A stretch of 64,000 bases of DNA from Salvator merianae (Eukaryota; Chordata; Lepidosauria; Squamata; Teiidae), in the NCBI GenBank assembly GCA_003586115.2, contig QVOM02000102.1:469731-533730 (forward strand). The letters are read 5' to 3'. Below, piece after piece: positions 47,881 to 58,400 of the stretch (its first letter is position 1; every line of letters starts with the position of its first letter). The translations under genes were made by a program, and so were the position numbers. Under the pieces are notes generated by a model that had not been told where the DNA came from, searched no databases, and saw only the letters and a list, made by a program, of their open reading frames with translations.

Positions 47881-50064
47881 GCAAGACCGGTAGAGAGATC
47901 AGGCATTATCTTTAATTTGCTGGCATTTTCTCAGATGATTGGATTTCTGCCACATGCTTTTCCAACACAGAATTGGACTGAACTTCTAGGAGATCACCAT
48001 GCGCCAGACATGACAACAGAAAAGGGGTTGCCTGTGGCGACCTCCTGGATATTCAGTCTGATGCTGTGTTGAAGCAGCATGTAGTAGTCTAGAGGCCGCC
48101 ATTGTAGGGAAATGCTGGAATTCCTTAAAGAGCCCATAGATGAGCTCTTAATTTGTGGGGACGTCTCAGGGGTTAAACAGTATAGGAGTTATGACTGAAC
48201 AGAGAAGTCTTGTAAAAAAAAGTCCTTTTTGCTGGGAGTGGGGAGTTTTTTTCCTCCTATTTCCAGAATTCTTAGTACTTTGCTAGGAATCAATGTTTTA
48301 AGGTGTCCAAAATATTTCATTTCTGTTACTAGAACCTTCTTATATCCAAGCTTGTATACTCTCAGGGTTATATAGAATAAGATTAATCAGCTATACCTTA
48401 ATCCATTGCCTGGTGCTTTCTTCCCAATGTATTCTGTATTCAACTCTGTAAGAAAGTATGATGCTGTTTATAAAGTACAGTTTATAAAGCTTGGAGTGGT
48501 TCCTGTAACAGCTGCATACGGGATGACAAAAACAGCCATACATTTTAATGAGCTAACCATCAAAAATTTAGTCTGGGATATGATAATCTAGCTCCTGCCC
48601 TGGCTCTATGCAGGCTTTTCCACGTGCCTTGGCTGCAGTTCATTCAATAATTAAAAAAACAAAAATAAAACCAACTCACGCCGCACAACTTATGGGATAC
48701 TGCTGAGGAATGGCAGCTCCAATGCTGGAAGGGAAAACAGTTACACTGGAAGCTCTTAAAACCTAGAGCAGAATCTGCATGGCACCATTGTGGCACTGTG
48801 AATGTGCCATGGGGAGTGAGGATCCACATATCCTTGCACGCTCAATGGGCAGTGGGTGTGGTAGAGCATAGGATCTGCACGTTCTCACATGTATTCAGTG
48901 CATGTCCCACCATAAGCGCCCCTAAACACAGTAAAGGTAGAGAGGGAGTAAGCACTGTCACAGCGCTTGCTCCCAGTCTTCCACTGTTGCAACTGGAGCG
49001 TTCTTCTCACCAGACTCTGCCATCGTGTGGATCCCTGGTCTATGAATATATATGCCTTTTTTGTGTAAAGGCTCTATATAAGATCTATTAATATATCTCT
49101 TCTGACAAAAAAAAGCCAAGTACGCAATGTACTATATATACCCCACTTACGATGTCGATTTAAATATGGACAGTTCCAGCCTGTGGCATCTAGCTTTAAG
49201 AACAAAAAGTTAAGTACAAATATAGAGGCAGCTGCAATATAAAATCCTAAACTGCTCATTTTTCAGAATCCCTTGCAAATATACTTCTACAGTATTTGAA
49301 AATATTGTAATTTTAGATCATACCCTAGCAAAGCACAATGGAAGCTGTAGCTGCTTTGAACAAACTTTGCAGGAGTTTCTACTTCTACTTCTTTTTTTTA
49401 GCATTCTCATCTGGCAACCATACCCCCCCCAAATCTGTTATCCTCTTCTGTTCACTTCAAAACATGTTATTTCCGGCAATACAGACAACACATTTTTAAA
49501 CAGTTAGATACCACAAAAACATCTGTCAGCTTAAGAGTTCAAACAGAGGACTCCCCGGGAATGGCAGAGGCCTGCACTGAGACCCAAAGGGGAAGCATCT
49601 TGCAAACCTTTTACGAAGGATCAATCCCACAATGCCTGCAGCTCAAGCACTGGGAGGAAGAGATTTCAATGGAACAGTACAAAAACATGGCAACAGGGAA
49701 AAGGGTATGGGAATGACCACAAACTTTTATTCCTGTGTTTTACGAGCAAGTGCTTGTCATGATTGACTGCATTTCTTAAGTTTCCACAGTAAGCAAATAA
49801 GAAAGGCTGTGAATATCTCAACTGCTGTTAGAAAACATGCTGTGCAGCCATAACATTGGCCTGTAGATCTACTGTCTTTTCTTTTACTCCATTGCAAGGC
49901 CTATGAAGACTTAGCAGTGCTCAGCTGTTGGGCTCATACAGGAGACAAACAATATATTTCTGCATGCTCTTCTTGATCTCCAGTTGGAGGAAAGAAAGGA
50001 CATAACCCACTCTTTCTCTATTTTCCTGTACATTTAACATGAAACTTTGATAGATCATCTTAGG
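47881..50064. other. Unclassified intergenic DNA
   Basis: No gene or family is recognised. 48640-48930 is a moderately GC-rich patch that may be a worn DNA element. Confidence 0.3.
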
Positions 50065-50610
50065 CTAAGTCTGCATGGGGCTGCTGGCCTGCACCAGCAG
50101 GCCCTAAGGAACGTGGTGTCTGCATTGCAGACTGTTCAACCAAGAGGCACATTCTGCCAGAAGAACACCGCAACTGCATGGACATGATAATGGACTGAGG
50201 TACGATGCAAAAAATGCACTTTAGCCTGCTCCAACGGAAGACTGCTTAAAAGCAGTCTCTGAAGCGTTCCCTGGTAGTAGACCAGACCAGCCCTCATGTG
50301 CAGATGGCAGCGAGTGCCTGAGCCAGTCTACCAGGTGTGAGGAGCCTGGTGCCATTTCACTGGACTCCTGGAAGTGGCGTGAGAAGCGCCCTGCTTCTGG
50401 GTGTTTGGATAAGAAAACCCAGCCAAAAACTTTGGATATTGGGAACTTTTGTTCCCAGTCTCCAAAGTGGGGCAGGGATGGGCCATCCATAATGTGGGCA
50501 GCTCTTGACATGGGCGGCTGACCACCCCTCCAGTTCTGAGCCAGATCGCTCAATCTGGTACAAGATTGGATCTATATGGCACAGGATAACACGCTGTGCA
50601 GATCTTGTGT
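50065..50610. mobile_element. Repeat family 4, copy 2
   Basis: Aligns along its length with 17025-17565, including tttagcctgctccaa, gcttaaaagcagt, gcgttccctgg, tagaccagaccag, gcttctgggtgtttggata and agatcgctcaatctgg. Approximate ends are ctaagtctgcatgggg and cgctgtgcagatcttg, which are weakly inverted. Confidence 0.55.
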
Positions 50611-50676
50611 TATTGTCTCTCTCCATAAGCTATTTGCCCTATCTCTGAATAATAGACTCTTTCTCTCAGTAGCACT

Positions 50677-50702
50677 CATTCATTCATTCATTCATTCATT
50701 CA
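50677..50702. repeat. Microsatellite (CATT)n
   Basis: Six and a half CATT units directly precede an antisense L2 3' tail. They probably grew from that tail. Confidence 0.95.
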
Positions 50703-50703
50703 C

Positions 50704-51480
50704 TACATTTATAGCCCACTCTATAGCCTGAGGTTTCAGGGTGGATTACAACAATTAAAATATATACATTAGAATCAATATAAAACAGTACTTTGCCCCT
50801 TCAGTCAAAGGCATGGATAAAGACATGTGTCCTTTCTAACTGCCTTAAAGCATAGAGGAAGGGATGGTGTTTGATGCACCTCAGAAGGGAGCATTCCACA
50901 GCCTGGGGGCTATCACAGAGAAGGTCATCTCATGGGTCTCTACCCCTTTAACTTCAGTAGTTGGTGGCAACGCTGAGGGGGTCTCTGTTGATCTGTATAA
51001 GAAAAGGTGCTCCTTAAGGTCTTTGGGGCTCAAATTGTAGAAGGTTTCATAAGTCAGAGTTAATATCTTGAATTGGGCTTGATAGCAAATGAACAACTAG
51101 TGCAATTTCTTCAAGACCTGGGTGATAGGTGTCTGCCCAACTGCTGCATCCTACAGTAGTTCCAGCTTCCAAACTGTCTCCAAAGGCAACCCCATGTAGA
51201 TCATATCACAGAAGTCCAGGCTGAAATTTACCAGAAAATGGATTACTGTGTCTAAACTTCCTTTGTCCAGGTGAACCAGCTGTAGCTGGAAGTAGGCATT
51301 CCGGGTCACTCACAACCATCTAAGCTTCAAGTGTTAGAAATCAATTGTGCAATTATCCCTTTCAGGAGAATGCAGCTCCATCAAGAATAGGGTATCTCCT
51401 TCCAATCTTGTCAGGATTCACTCTTCAATTTATACCATGGTATCCTGCTGGAAAAGTTATGGTGATTGGGAGGTAGAGGC
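50704..51480 (-). mobile_element. L2-clade LINE, C-terminal coding part and 3' end (antisense)
   Basis: The minus strand reads FSVIAPRLWNAPF, a near match to the L2 signature FSVVAPRLWNALP, preceded by FKILTLTYETFYNLSPKDLK. The 3' tail starts at 50705 (acatttatagcccactcta). Upstream coding boxes continue to about 51480. Confidence 0.85.
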
Positions 51481-51544
51481 ACTGCATTGTGGGGACTCTG
51501 TCCCTAATTTTATGGCCAATTCCAGACCATAGTTGTGAGAAGAC

Positions 51545-52361
51545 TTGCTTGATTCTCTGAGAACTAATCTATGGGGGACCTCAGGGGTTTATCTTATCTC
51601 CCATGCTTTTTAACATCTACACGAGGCTACTGCAGCACAAATCAGATGGTACCTACCTCTATCTCGTTATTTCACTCACGTGAAATAAGGAGAGGCAGTT
51701 CAGAGGTTTGACTCTTGCATGAAGGGCTCAGTAGGCAAGCTGTGGACCAATAAATAGAAAATGAATCTGAAAATGAATCTATGTTTCATGGGGTTCTGAG
51801 TACATGCAATGGGGAGACATCCTCTTCTAGATGAAATTGCACTCTCCTAGAACAGGGGCACAATCGGAGGTACTTCTTGATTCCTGTTACCTGAAACACA
51901 AGTGGCAGCAGGGGGAAAGTACGCTCATCTCTAGCTCCAGCTGGATACACATCATGCCAATTTTAAAAGAACTGCACTGTCTGTCTATCTCCTACCAACC
52001 CCAATTCACGTTATTAACTTTGAATTAGAAATCCTCTCTGCTCTGGCTTTCAATATCTAAAGAAGCATGTCATTCCATTGAGATCTGCTTGTCTGTTGAG
52101 ACTGGCCAGAAAAGCCTTGTTAGTAGTGTCACCCTTGTTTGAAGTCAAAAGGGGGAGAATCCATGTGAGGGTCTTCTCTGTGACAGCCCCCGGGTTGTGA
52201 AATGGTCTTCTTTCTGAGGTGCACCAAGTACTGTCACATTATTTTTCAGTAGTTGGTGAAGGCACACCTTTTCAGCTAGACTTCTCATTACAGTCCATCT
52301 TCCTGTTCTTGACACTGTACTGTAACTTTTATACCTGCAATTTTAACTTCTTTTTAACATT
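51545..52361 (+). mobile_element. L2-clade LINE, reverse transcriptase to C-terminus (sense), split by a MITE
   Basis: Frames give GPQGFILSPMLFNIYTR (51573-51623), the L2 block GVPQGSILSPMLFNIYMK. HIMPILKELHCLSISYQPQF and TLLTLN follow at 51948-52026, then SLLTAPGL-like text near 52180 where the C-terminus should be. The YADD block is missing, so the copy has an internal deletion. The 3' tail resumes after the MITE at 52899. Confidence 0.8.
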
Positions 52362-52898
52362 GGCCCTTTCTCTCTTAGTTGCTCTTGGCTAGGGTCCGTA
52401 GGTCTGGAATAGCCAGGTCCACTGATCCCAAACATGATAAGGTGCGGGTGGGACCAGCGCCATCGGCAGTGACAGTGCTGATCCAGATCAGTCCATGGTA
52501 CAGCCTCAAAGTCTGCACGAGCTTTGCGGCTGCAGTCTCACACCTCTAAGGGTTAGGAACAAAAGTTTCTAGCCTCGTGGCCTCTGGAGGGCACATTTCA
52601 GTGGTCTGCTATGGTGTGCTGCTGAAATGCACCCCCACTAGTCCTGAACGCAGGAGGAATGCCTTCTACACACTTCCCGTGCTCTGGTTCAGGACCACTA
52701 GTCCACTGATAGTCCACTAGTCCAATTAAACCTGGTCTACTGGTTATCCGGATAAAGGCCTCCATAATCCGGATCACATTTTGTCTAATGTAGGCAGAGC
52801 AGACCAGCAGGAGGAGTGACCTCATAGATCTGGATTAACATGAAGATCTATGAGGCCTAGATGTGTACATCTGCATTAAGGGCCAAGCAGAAAGGGCC
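52362..52898 (+). mobile_element. Hairpin MITE family 3, copy 2, inserted in L2
   Basis: Inverted ends GGCCCTTTCTCTCTTAG and GGCCAAGCAGAAAGGGCC flank text matching the reverse complement of 20342-20858 (tctggaatagccagg, cccaaacatgataagg, tgcacgagctttg). It keeps the central hairpin in changed form (52744-52755 with 52764-52776, core ATCCGGAT) and the CTCATAGATCT / AGATCTATGAG stem. Confidence 0.75.
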
Positions 52899-52992
52899 TC
52901 CGGTTTTATGTGTTTTTTAATTGGTATAACCTACTGTACCTTGAGATCTTAGGACACAGGGCAGAATATAAATACATAAATAATCAAATAAA
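52899..52992 (+). mobile_element. L2-clade LINE 3' tail, continuation
   Basis: Text ttttaattggtataacct, accttgagatcttagg, agggcagaatataaatac and repeated AATAAATTA is the L2 tail expected after the segment that stops at 52361. Confidence 0.7.
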
Positions 52993-53720
52993 TTAATGAA
53001 TAGCTGTTGATTCAGAAACTGACTGTGCCACTTAGAGAAGACCAATGGTAATTAATAGACTTCCACTCAGTGGCAATTAATAGACTTCCACTCAACTCTC
53101 ATGACAGAACAGTGCCATTACAGGATAAGAGAAGTGAGTCTGGTGTAAGAACAGCACTCCTGGGTCTCCAAAGAACCTTTTTATGGCCTGCCATCCCGAA
53201 TACATTGTTAGAGAGTATGCTTGTGTGACAGAAAAGATCAGCCTGTATTAGCTGATGGGCGGAACTGCCAAAGCTGTTTTTCACAACCTAGCATGTAATT
53301 GTTGAACTCTTCCTCAAACACAGAAACATAAAAGACAGAAACTTATATAAGATCAAAATACCCACAAGCAGGTGTTAGTAGCCAATTAAAATCCCAGTTT
53401 TGTGCTGCCAAACCAGATAATTCACAAGTTCTCAGCTCAAACCTAATACCAAAAGATGTTTTGGTATTACTCCATCTTTAGTTTCCTGTCCTCATCGCCA
53501 AGTTTAATAATTTCCACAACAAATTTTCCATACTTAGAAATGTGCATCCAACATAATGATAGAGCATCTATTTTTTTATCCTCTCTTCCTTTGGTTGTGT
53601 AGATCATCTTATTTTTTGCTGAGGCTTTGATTCCAGAATTTAAACTGCAGAATCATTGAGGGACTTAAGCAGGATCAATACTAACAACAACTGCTGTTGA
53701 AAAAAGTAAGAAACTCTGAG
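52993..53720. other. Unclassified DNA with a 25-base-period duplication
   Basis: The 20-mer aattaatagacttccactca occurs at 53050-53069 and 53075-53094. Nothing else is recognised. Confidence 0.4.
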
Positions 53721-54886
53721 GGCGCAGTCCAACATGGTAAATTTAATCTGTATCAGATGAATATGAGAACTGAATTCTTTTAATCATTCCCACATCTGCC
53801 TTTTAACACAGACTCAATTCAGACTTGCTTGTTCTCACACTGATGTTTCCCGTGCTTGGCAAGGGGAAACTGTACCTTTTCTGCTTCCACCCCTTGCTAT
53901 ATTCCCCTCCCCGTGCAGTCAGTGATTGACTGCAGTCCCAATGTTCAAATCTTGACTTCACAGGAGCTGGCAAGTCAAGCTCCACCCTCCATATGTCCCT
54001 GCTGCTGCTCAGAACATGCATTCACTTGGCGGTTTTACTAGTCATTCGTCATTTGCTCCTTCTCCCCCTCCAGTCTGTATCTACACAAGCAGAACTTTAA
54101 TACCACATGTACCACACAATTAAGCTTCTTAAAGGGCAGAGGGTGATTTCCGCTCCATTGCAATTGCACTTTTGCACAATTTAAGAGTAGTGCAAAAGCA
54201 GGGAGAGATCTGTGAAGAGGGGGAAACGTGGGTAGGGGGGCTCTATTATCGTGATAGTGTAGCAAATGGACTCTGCCTCACCTCCCCCTGAGACATCCAC
54301 AGCAGCATGTGTCCCACTATGTAGCTGTGTCCTGCTGATGACAAAACTGATACTGAGTGGGTTCTTTGTTAGGGCAAGAGGACTGCACAACCAAAAAGGT
54401 GCAGTCTGCTTTTTGGTTTAATCAGCAGACGGAAATGGAGGAAGCCTTGAATTTCTTCCTGGCAATGTCAAATGAGGGTAAACGAAGAGAAAGAACCGCA
54501 GTTTAGCAAAGTAAAATGGAGGACAGTTTGCTTTTCTCCTGGCAGCGACGGAAGGGGGGATAATGGAGGCAAAAGGAACTACTGTGATTCCTGCCCACCC
54601 ACAAAGTGTGTCATTGGACTGCAGGAAATGGGAAGCCCTCCCTCTGCATGTTCCCCCACAAGTACAGTCCCTCCCAAATAGTCTCATTCTGTGTTCTCAC
54701 ACTGCAAAGTAAAGCAGGCTAGTGATCTGGAATGGCTTGAGAACTCATTAAATCTGAATGCAAAGAAGTCCTTATTTTGCCAATTTAGTCCAGAAAAACT
54801 ATGGAAAGGCAAGATCATGTTGGGCCAGTGGGAACTGAAGACAGTCTGTAAACTGATTAAATGCCGTGTCAGAATGCAACCTCGAT
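53721..54886 (+). mobile_element. TIR element family 1, copy D
   Basis: Left end GGGCGCAGTCCAACATGG and right end GCCGTGTCAGAATGCAACC match the family. The interior is collinear, in opposite orientation, with copies C and E, including gccaggagaaaag/cttttctcctggc and gggcaagaggactgcac. No transposase frame exists. Flanking 4-base sequences (CTGA, CTCG) do not match. Confidence 0.75.
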
Positions 54887-55540
54887 CTGTAGCTCGCTGA
54901 GCAATTATTAAGTCTCTATTTATACAGTTTTAGAACTAGGTATGTTCACTGCATTTACATTTTAAGACTTATCAGAGTTGGGGCATGGCCTATGGAGAGA
55001 AGAGAACAATGTCCCACCACACCCACCATCAAAAAGTCCACTCTCCCTTTCCTCTTTCATGCATGTTTCAATTTAAGACTGGCAAAGTGTGCATAATCTA
55101 CTATATTTAGAGGGATTCATATTTATGTGTGTTTGAATAGAATTGTAGCTTTGCAATATCTATACTCAGCCACAACTAGGTATAATATGCAGTATATTTT
55201 ACCTATCTTACCTACATACCAATAAGTGTAATGAGGAAAGGAGCCTACACATGTTTTGTTGTTGTATCAAATGAAGCAACTTGCCATTGTTGCAGGAGCT
55301 GTTCATTATTGAACATTTCCTGCAGTCACTTTGTGAACTTTGTGAATTCTGCTTTACAGTTCCACTGTAGTATTTGCTTAAGGATAAATGGTATACATAT
55401 GAGCAGCATGCACAGGAGGTTTTGACACCAAAGTAATCCAACACAGAACACAGTTCATATAGCAATTGTGCAAACTGCAATTTAGTAATGAACATAACTG
55501 CAAATCTGACTCAGACAGCAACTGGATCCAATATGACCTT
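54887..55540. other. Unclassified AT-rich intergenic DNA
   Basis: Nothing recognised. Overlapping short frames on both strands near 55210-55570 have no motif. Confidence 0.3.
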
Positions 55541-55821
55541 AGCAGGTGGCTAAGGCACTGATCTTTCAATAGGAGGATCGGAGTTCAAGGCCCCTGTCTG
55601 CCGTGTAGAGGGGACGAGTGCCCTCTACTGGCCTCTAGCTCCAGCCAACCTAGCTGTTCGAAAGCAAGTAATTGCAAGTAGATAAACAGGGAGCATCACA
55701 TTGTGTGTTGTGGAAGATAGATAGATGTAAGCCTTTGGGCGAAAAATAACCTTGTAAGCCGCTTTGAGTGGGCTTCGGCCGAGAAAAGCGGGGTATAAAA
55801 ACTTCTTTTTCTTCTTCTTCT
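55541..55821 (+). mobile_element. Sauria-type tRNA-derived SINE, copy 2
   Basis: Near-identical to 40854-41141 from ggcactgatctttcaatag through gaaaagcggggtataaaaa. It has a TTC-rich tail and lacks the first part of the A-box end. The high identity suggests both inserted recently from one subfamily. Confidence 0.85.
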
Positions 55822-56508
55822 ATATCAGCAGTTCAGCAAAGTCACTATACAGTGCTAGTCAAATTGCCAGTATAGGTCCTTTTGGACTTTGTTAAACAAA
55901 GTCTCTGAAACAGGTTTCTTGCTTGAGGCAATGCACTATTCTATGGCAAAAAAAACCAGGCTTTTCTTAATTTATTTATACTATATGGATATTTATACAG
56001 ATACACTATTGTATACATCACCATTGTAGTGTCCTTGGATGCAGTGATGCTCACAAAGTTTTAAAGCTCCCCACTCAATGACTGAGGGGAAAAACCAATT
56101 AGAGTAGAACATTTGTAGCATGCTCTCAGAACTTCAAATAGACTATAGCCCTTCAAAAGACTGGTGAGCCCAGATCTTCTACATTCAATGGAATACTCCG
56201 TAAATAAGCTAATCTGGAAGAAGAACTCACTGAATTTTCAATGCGATTTAGGTATGAAAACTGCATAGATATGCATGTTCATACAGTCACCAGGAGTAAT
56301 CCTAACTTGATAGTAAAAAATTATCAACATAACATGTTTTGAAATAAGTTCCATGAAAAAGGAACACCAATCAACCATGTGTTCTGAGCCTACCAACTAT
56401 CACTTTAAGGAATCTTACTGATCTCAGTAACTTATGGCATCAAGCACAAATGCAAGTAATAACCTTTATAATATTTTATATTAAAAAATAAAAAAAGTTT
56501 AGTATATT
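55822..56508. other. Unclassified AT-rich DNA upstream of the TRIM44-like gene
   Basis: No repeat family is recognised. Confidence 0.3.
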
Positions 56509-56610
56509 TCAAACGAGGGTTGCCACTTTGGTGCCCCAGAACACAATGATGCCTCTCCGAGAGCTTACCATGGCATTCACAAATTCTTTATCAGTCCCTG
56601 CTGGGAGAAC
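56509..56610 (-). other. Exon-like minus-strand frame (possible terminal exon)
   Basis: On the minus strand a pyrimidine-rich acceptor (cactttcttctggttacag) is followed by 33 codons reading VLPAGTDKEFVNAMVSSRR and on to a TGA at 56509-56511, then AT-rich sequence with TATAAA-like signals. I do not recognise the peptide and find no matching upstream exon. It may be chance, or part of an RNA divergent from the TRIM44-like promoter. Confidence 0.2.
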
Positions 56611-56664
56611 CTGTAACCAGAAGAAAGTGAAGCCATGACATATAAATGCAAACTTCTATTTTTA

Positions 56665-56752
56665 TTTAGTTATTAATCAAAAGGCTTGTAGTCAATTTAC
56701 TTCTGCTGTAAATTGCCTACAGGCCTTCAGCTTCAAGTGATTAATAACTAAA
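56665..56752. repeat. 88-base hairpin (AT-rich outer stem, mixed inner stem)
   Basis: Outer arms TTTAGTTATTAATCA (56665-56679) and TGATTAATAACTAAA (56738-56752) pair perfectly. Inner arms 56683-56700 and 56708-56725 pair at 16 of 18 positions around the loop ttctgct. A 12-base bulge lies on the right side. It is of short-MITE or microRNA-precursor size. Confidence 0.9.
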
Positions 56753-57289
56753 ATTCATAATCATTCCAGGATAAACTCTTTGATCAAATTCTCTTTGGGA
56801 GGGCTGGATGCAAGTTTTGGAAAGGTAAGGAAAGAGGTAATTAATGTATCCTTTTCTACCTGTTGTTCTCTGCATTGTTGCCCCCCTGATTCTCCCTCCT
56901 GCATGGGTGTCCAGAGGCACAGTTTGCCCCTGGACATACGCTTAGTTCGCAGAGCGGGAAAAAGCCGCTGAAGGAAATCTACATCAAAAACATGTACTAG
57001 AACGGCATATCCTAGTTTCTAACACTCCCTAAAGTCAAAAAAGAGAATCTGCCAATTTACTTTCCCTCCTTTGTAGGATCCAAAGGGAAAAGAAAACATT
57101 CCCAAGTCTTCAAAGGACTTTTCGCCGAACACTGCCAGCCCAGTGATTAGGCCCCCAGCTCTCTGCTCCCACTGAACAGTTGAACACGCCTGGCTCTAAA
57201 ACGGGGATACTGAAACGCGCGCATATTTTTAATACACCACAAAAGGAAAATTTCCCTCCTACCCCTCGTGACCTTAATGAATCCCAGAT

Positions 57290-58400
57290 GCGGAAATCCC
57301 CCAGACCCTGAGGAATGGGGAGGAGAAGAGAGGACGGGGTCGAGGTGGGGACGGCGGCGGAAGAGAGGAAGGAGGAGGAAGAGGCGCCGCGCGGCGGCAT
57401 CGCCACTTTAAATGACTCAGGAAGTTAAACACACAGGCTAGGTCTGGCTCTGGGTTCCAGAAGTGAAACTCCTGCTTTTTGTTTTGTTTTTGCAGCATAA
57501 GAAAGGAGTGTGTGTGTGCGCGCGCGCGCCCAGCTGAAACATTGCTTATTGGACATCGTTAAATAACAGGTACACTCGAAAAGTCCTAGACTTCAAAACG
57601 CAGACAAACCTGACAGACATTTCATGAAATATAAGGGTGGGGGAAGCTGGTAGGGTGGGGAGCGGCTGCTGCTGCTGCTAACAAAACCAGAGCACTTCAG
57701 CGCGCAAAGCAGCATTGACAAGGCTTGCAAGGCAATCAACACAGCATCATCCCCAACTCAACGTAGAAGTTTTTTTTCTTCTTCTTCCCCGCGCGGAATT
57801 GCGCGAAGAGGAAGTAGGCCTGCAACGGGCCTGAAGCAGGCCGAAATGGCTTCTGCCTGTCCGGAAGGCGAGGAAGACTTGTGCCTCCAAGATGGCACCT
57901 GCGATGTCTGCGAACCTGACGAAGCTCCGTGCGCCGTGCTGGTCTGCGAGGACTGTGGCTTCTCCTTTTGCCAGCTTCACGCTGAGGAACACAGTCGAAA
58001 ATACCGCACGCACCGGACGGCCGCCTTCGTGCCTGCGGAGGAAGGGGAGGAAAGGAGGGGACAGCCGGCGGAAAGCAGCCGGGAGGGGACCACAGAAGCC
58101 TCCAAAGAAGTCGGCGAAGAAGCTTGCAAGCTGGAGCGGAAGAAATGCGCCGAGCACGAGCAAGACCTCAGTTTGTATTGCAAAGAACATGAGGAGATCA
58201 TCTGCGTGTTGTGCGCGGTGTCGGGCGCACACCAGCAGCATGAGGTCATCACGTTGAATGACGCCTACGAAGCTGCCCGGGTAAGCATCTTCTTGACTTG
58301 ACTTGTCTTGAGTGGCACGTGCGCTGCGGCTCTGGCTTCGTAGCTGGCAGAGGGAAGTGGGAAGCTTCCTTCTTGCCAGTCTCACCTGCCCAGGGACTGA
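57290..58400 (+). promoter_or_regulatory. CpG-rich promoter region of the TRIM44-like gene
   Basis: CpG becomes dense here, against near absence elsewhere in the window. Dense patches lie at 57340-57400 and 57715-58300. Features include a (TG)n(CG)n run (57508-57530), a GCT trinucleotide run (57664-57679) and an ETS-like site (gaggaagt, about 57809). No TATA box is near the likely start, as usual for CpG-island promoters. The transcription start cannot be placed. The broad extent could allow divergent transcription. Confidence 0.7.
57846..58280 (+). CDS. TRIM44: TRIM44-like protein, first coding exon (partial gene)
   Basis: This exon encodes the first 145 residues of a TRIM-family protein without a RING finger. 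Residues 16-61 hold a zinc-binding module starting DGTCDVCEPDEAP, with cysteines at 19, 22, 34, 37 and 42 and histidines at 45, 49 and 56. Residues 101-132 form a B-box with C101, H104, C112, H115, C120, C123, H129 and H132. The DGTCDxCEPDEAP signature and the RING-less layout are typical of TRIM44, a cytoplasmic protein reported to stabilise partners by opposing their ubiquitination. In mammals a long glutamate-rich stretch separates the modules. Here the linker (about 62-100) is short and only mildly acidic. The ATG at 57846 is in good context (purine at -3, G at +4). The exon ends in phase 0 at CGG|GTAAGC. The coiled-coil part must lie in exons beyond the window. Another RING-less TRIM is less likely. 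Confidence 0.8.

Noticed and set aside
56770..56824. A + strand exon between acceptor ttccag and donor aag|gtaagg
   Set aside because: The splice-like signals are good, but the 18-codon content is not recognisable and there is no partner exon. A chance pair is likely.
57110..57406. A 98-codon minus frame as first exon of a divergent gene
   Set aside because: Low-complexity serine/proline-rich translation of a purine-rich tract. No splice link to the exon-like piece at 56509-56610 could be shown.
57892..58257. A 121-codon + frame overlapping the TRIM44-like exon
   Set aside because: Out-of-frame shadow with no motif.
58281..58298. Extension of the TRIM44-like reading frame by six residues past 58280
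   Set aside because: The extra residues read from the GTAAGC donor into intron sequence. The B-box text ends naturally at the donor in phase 0.
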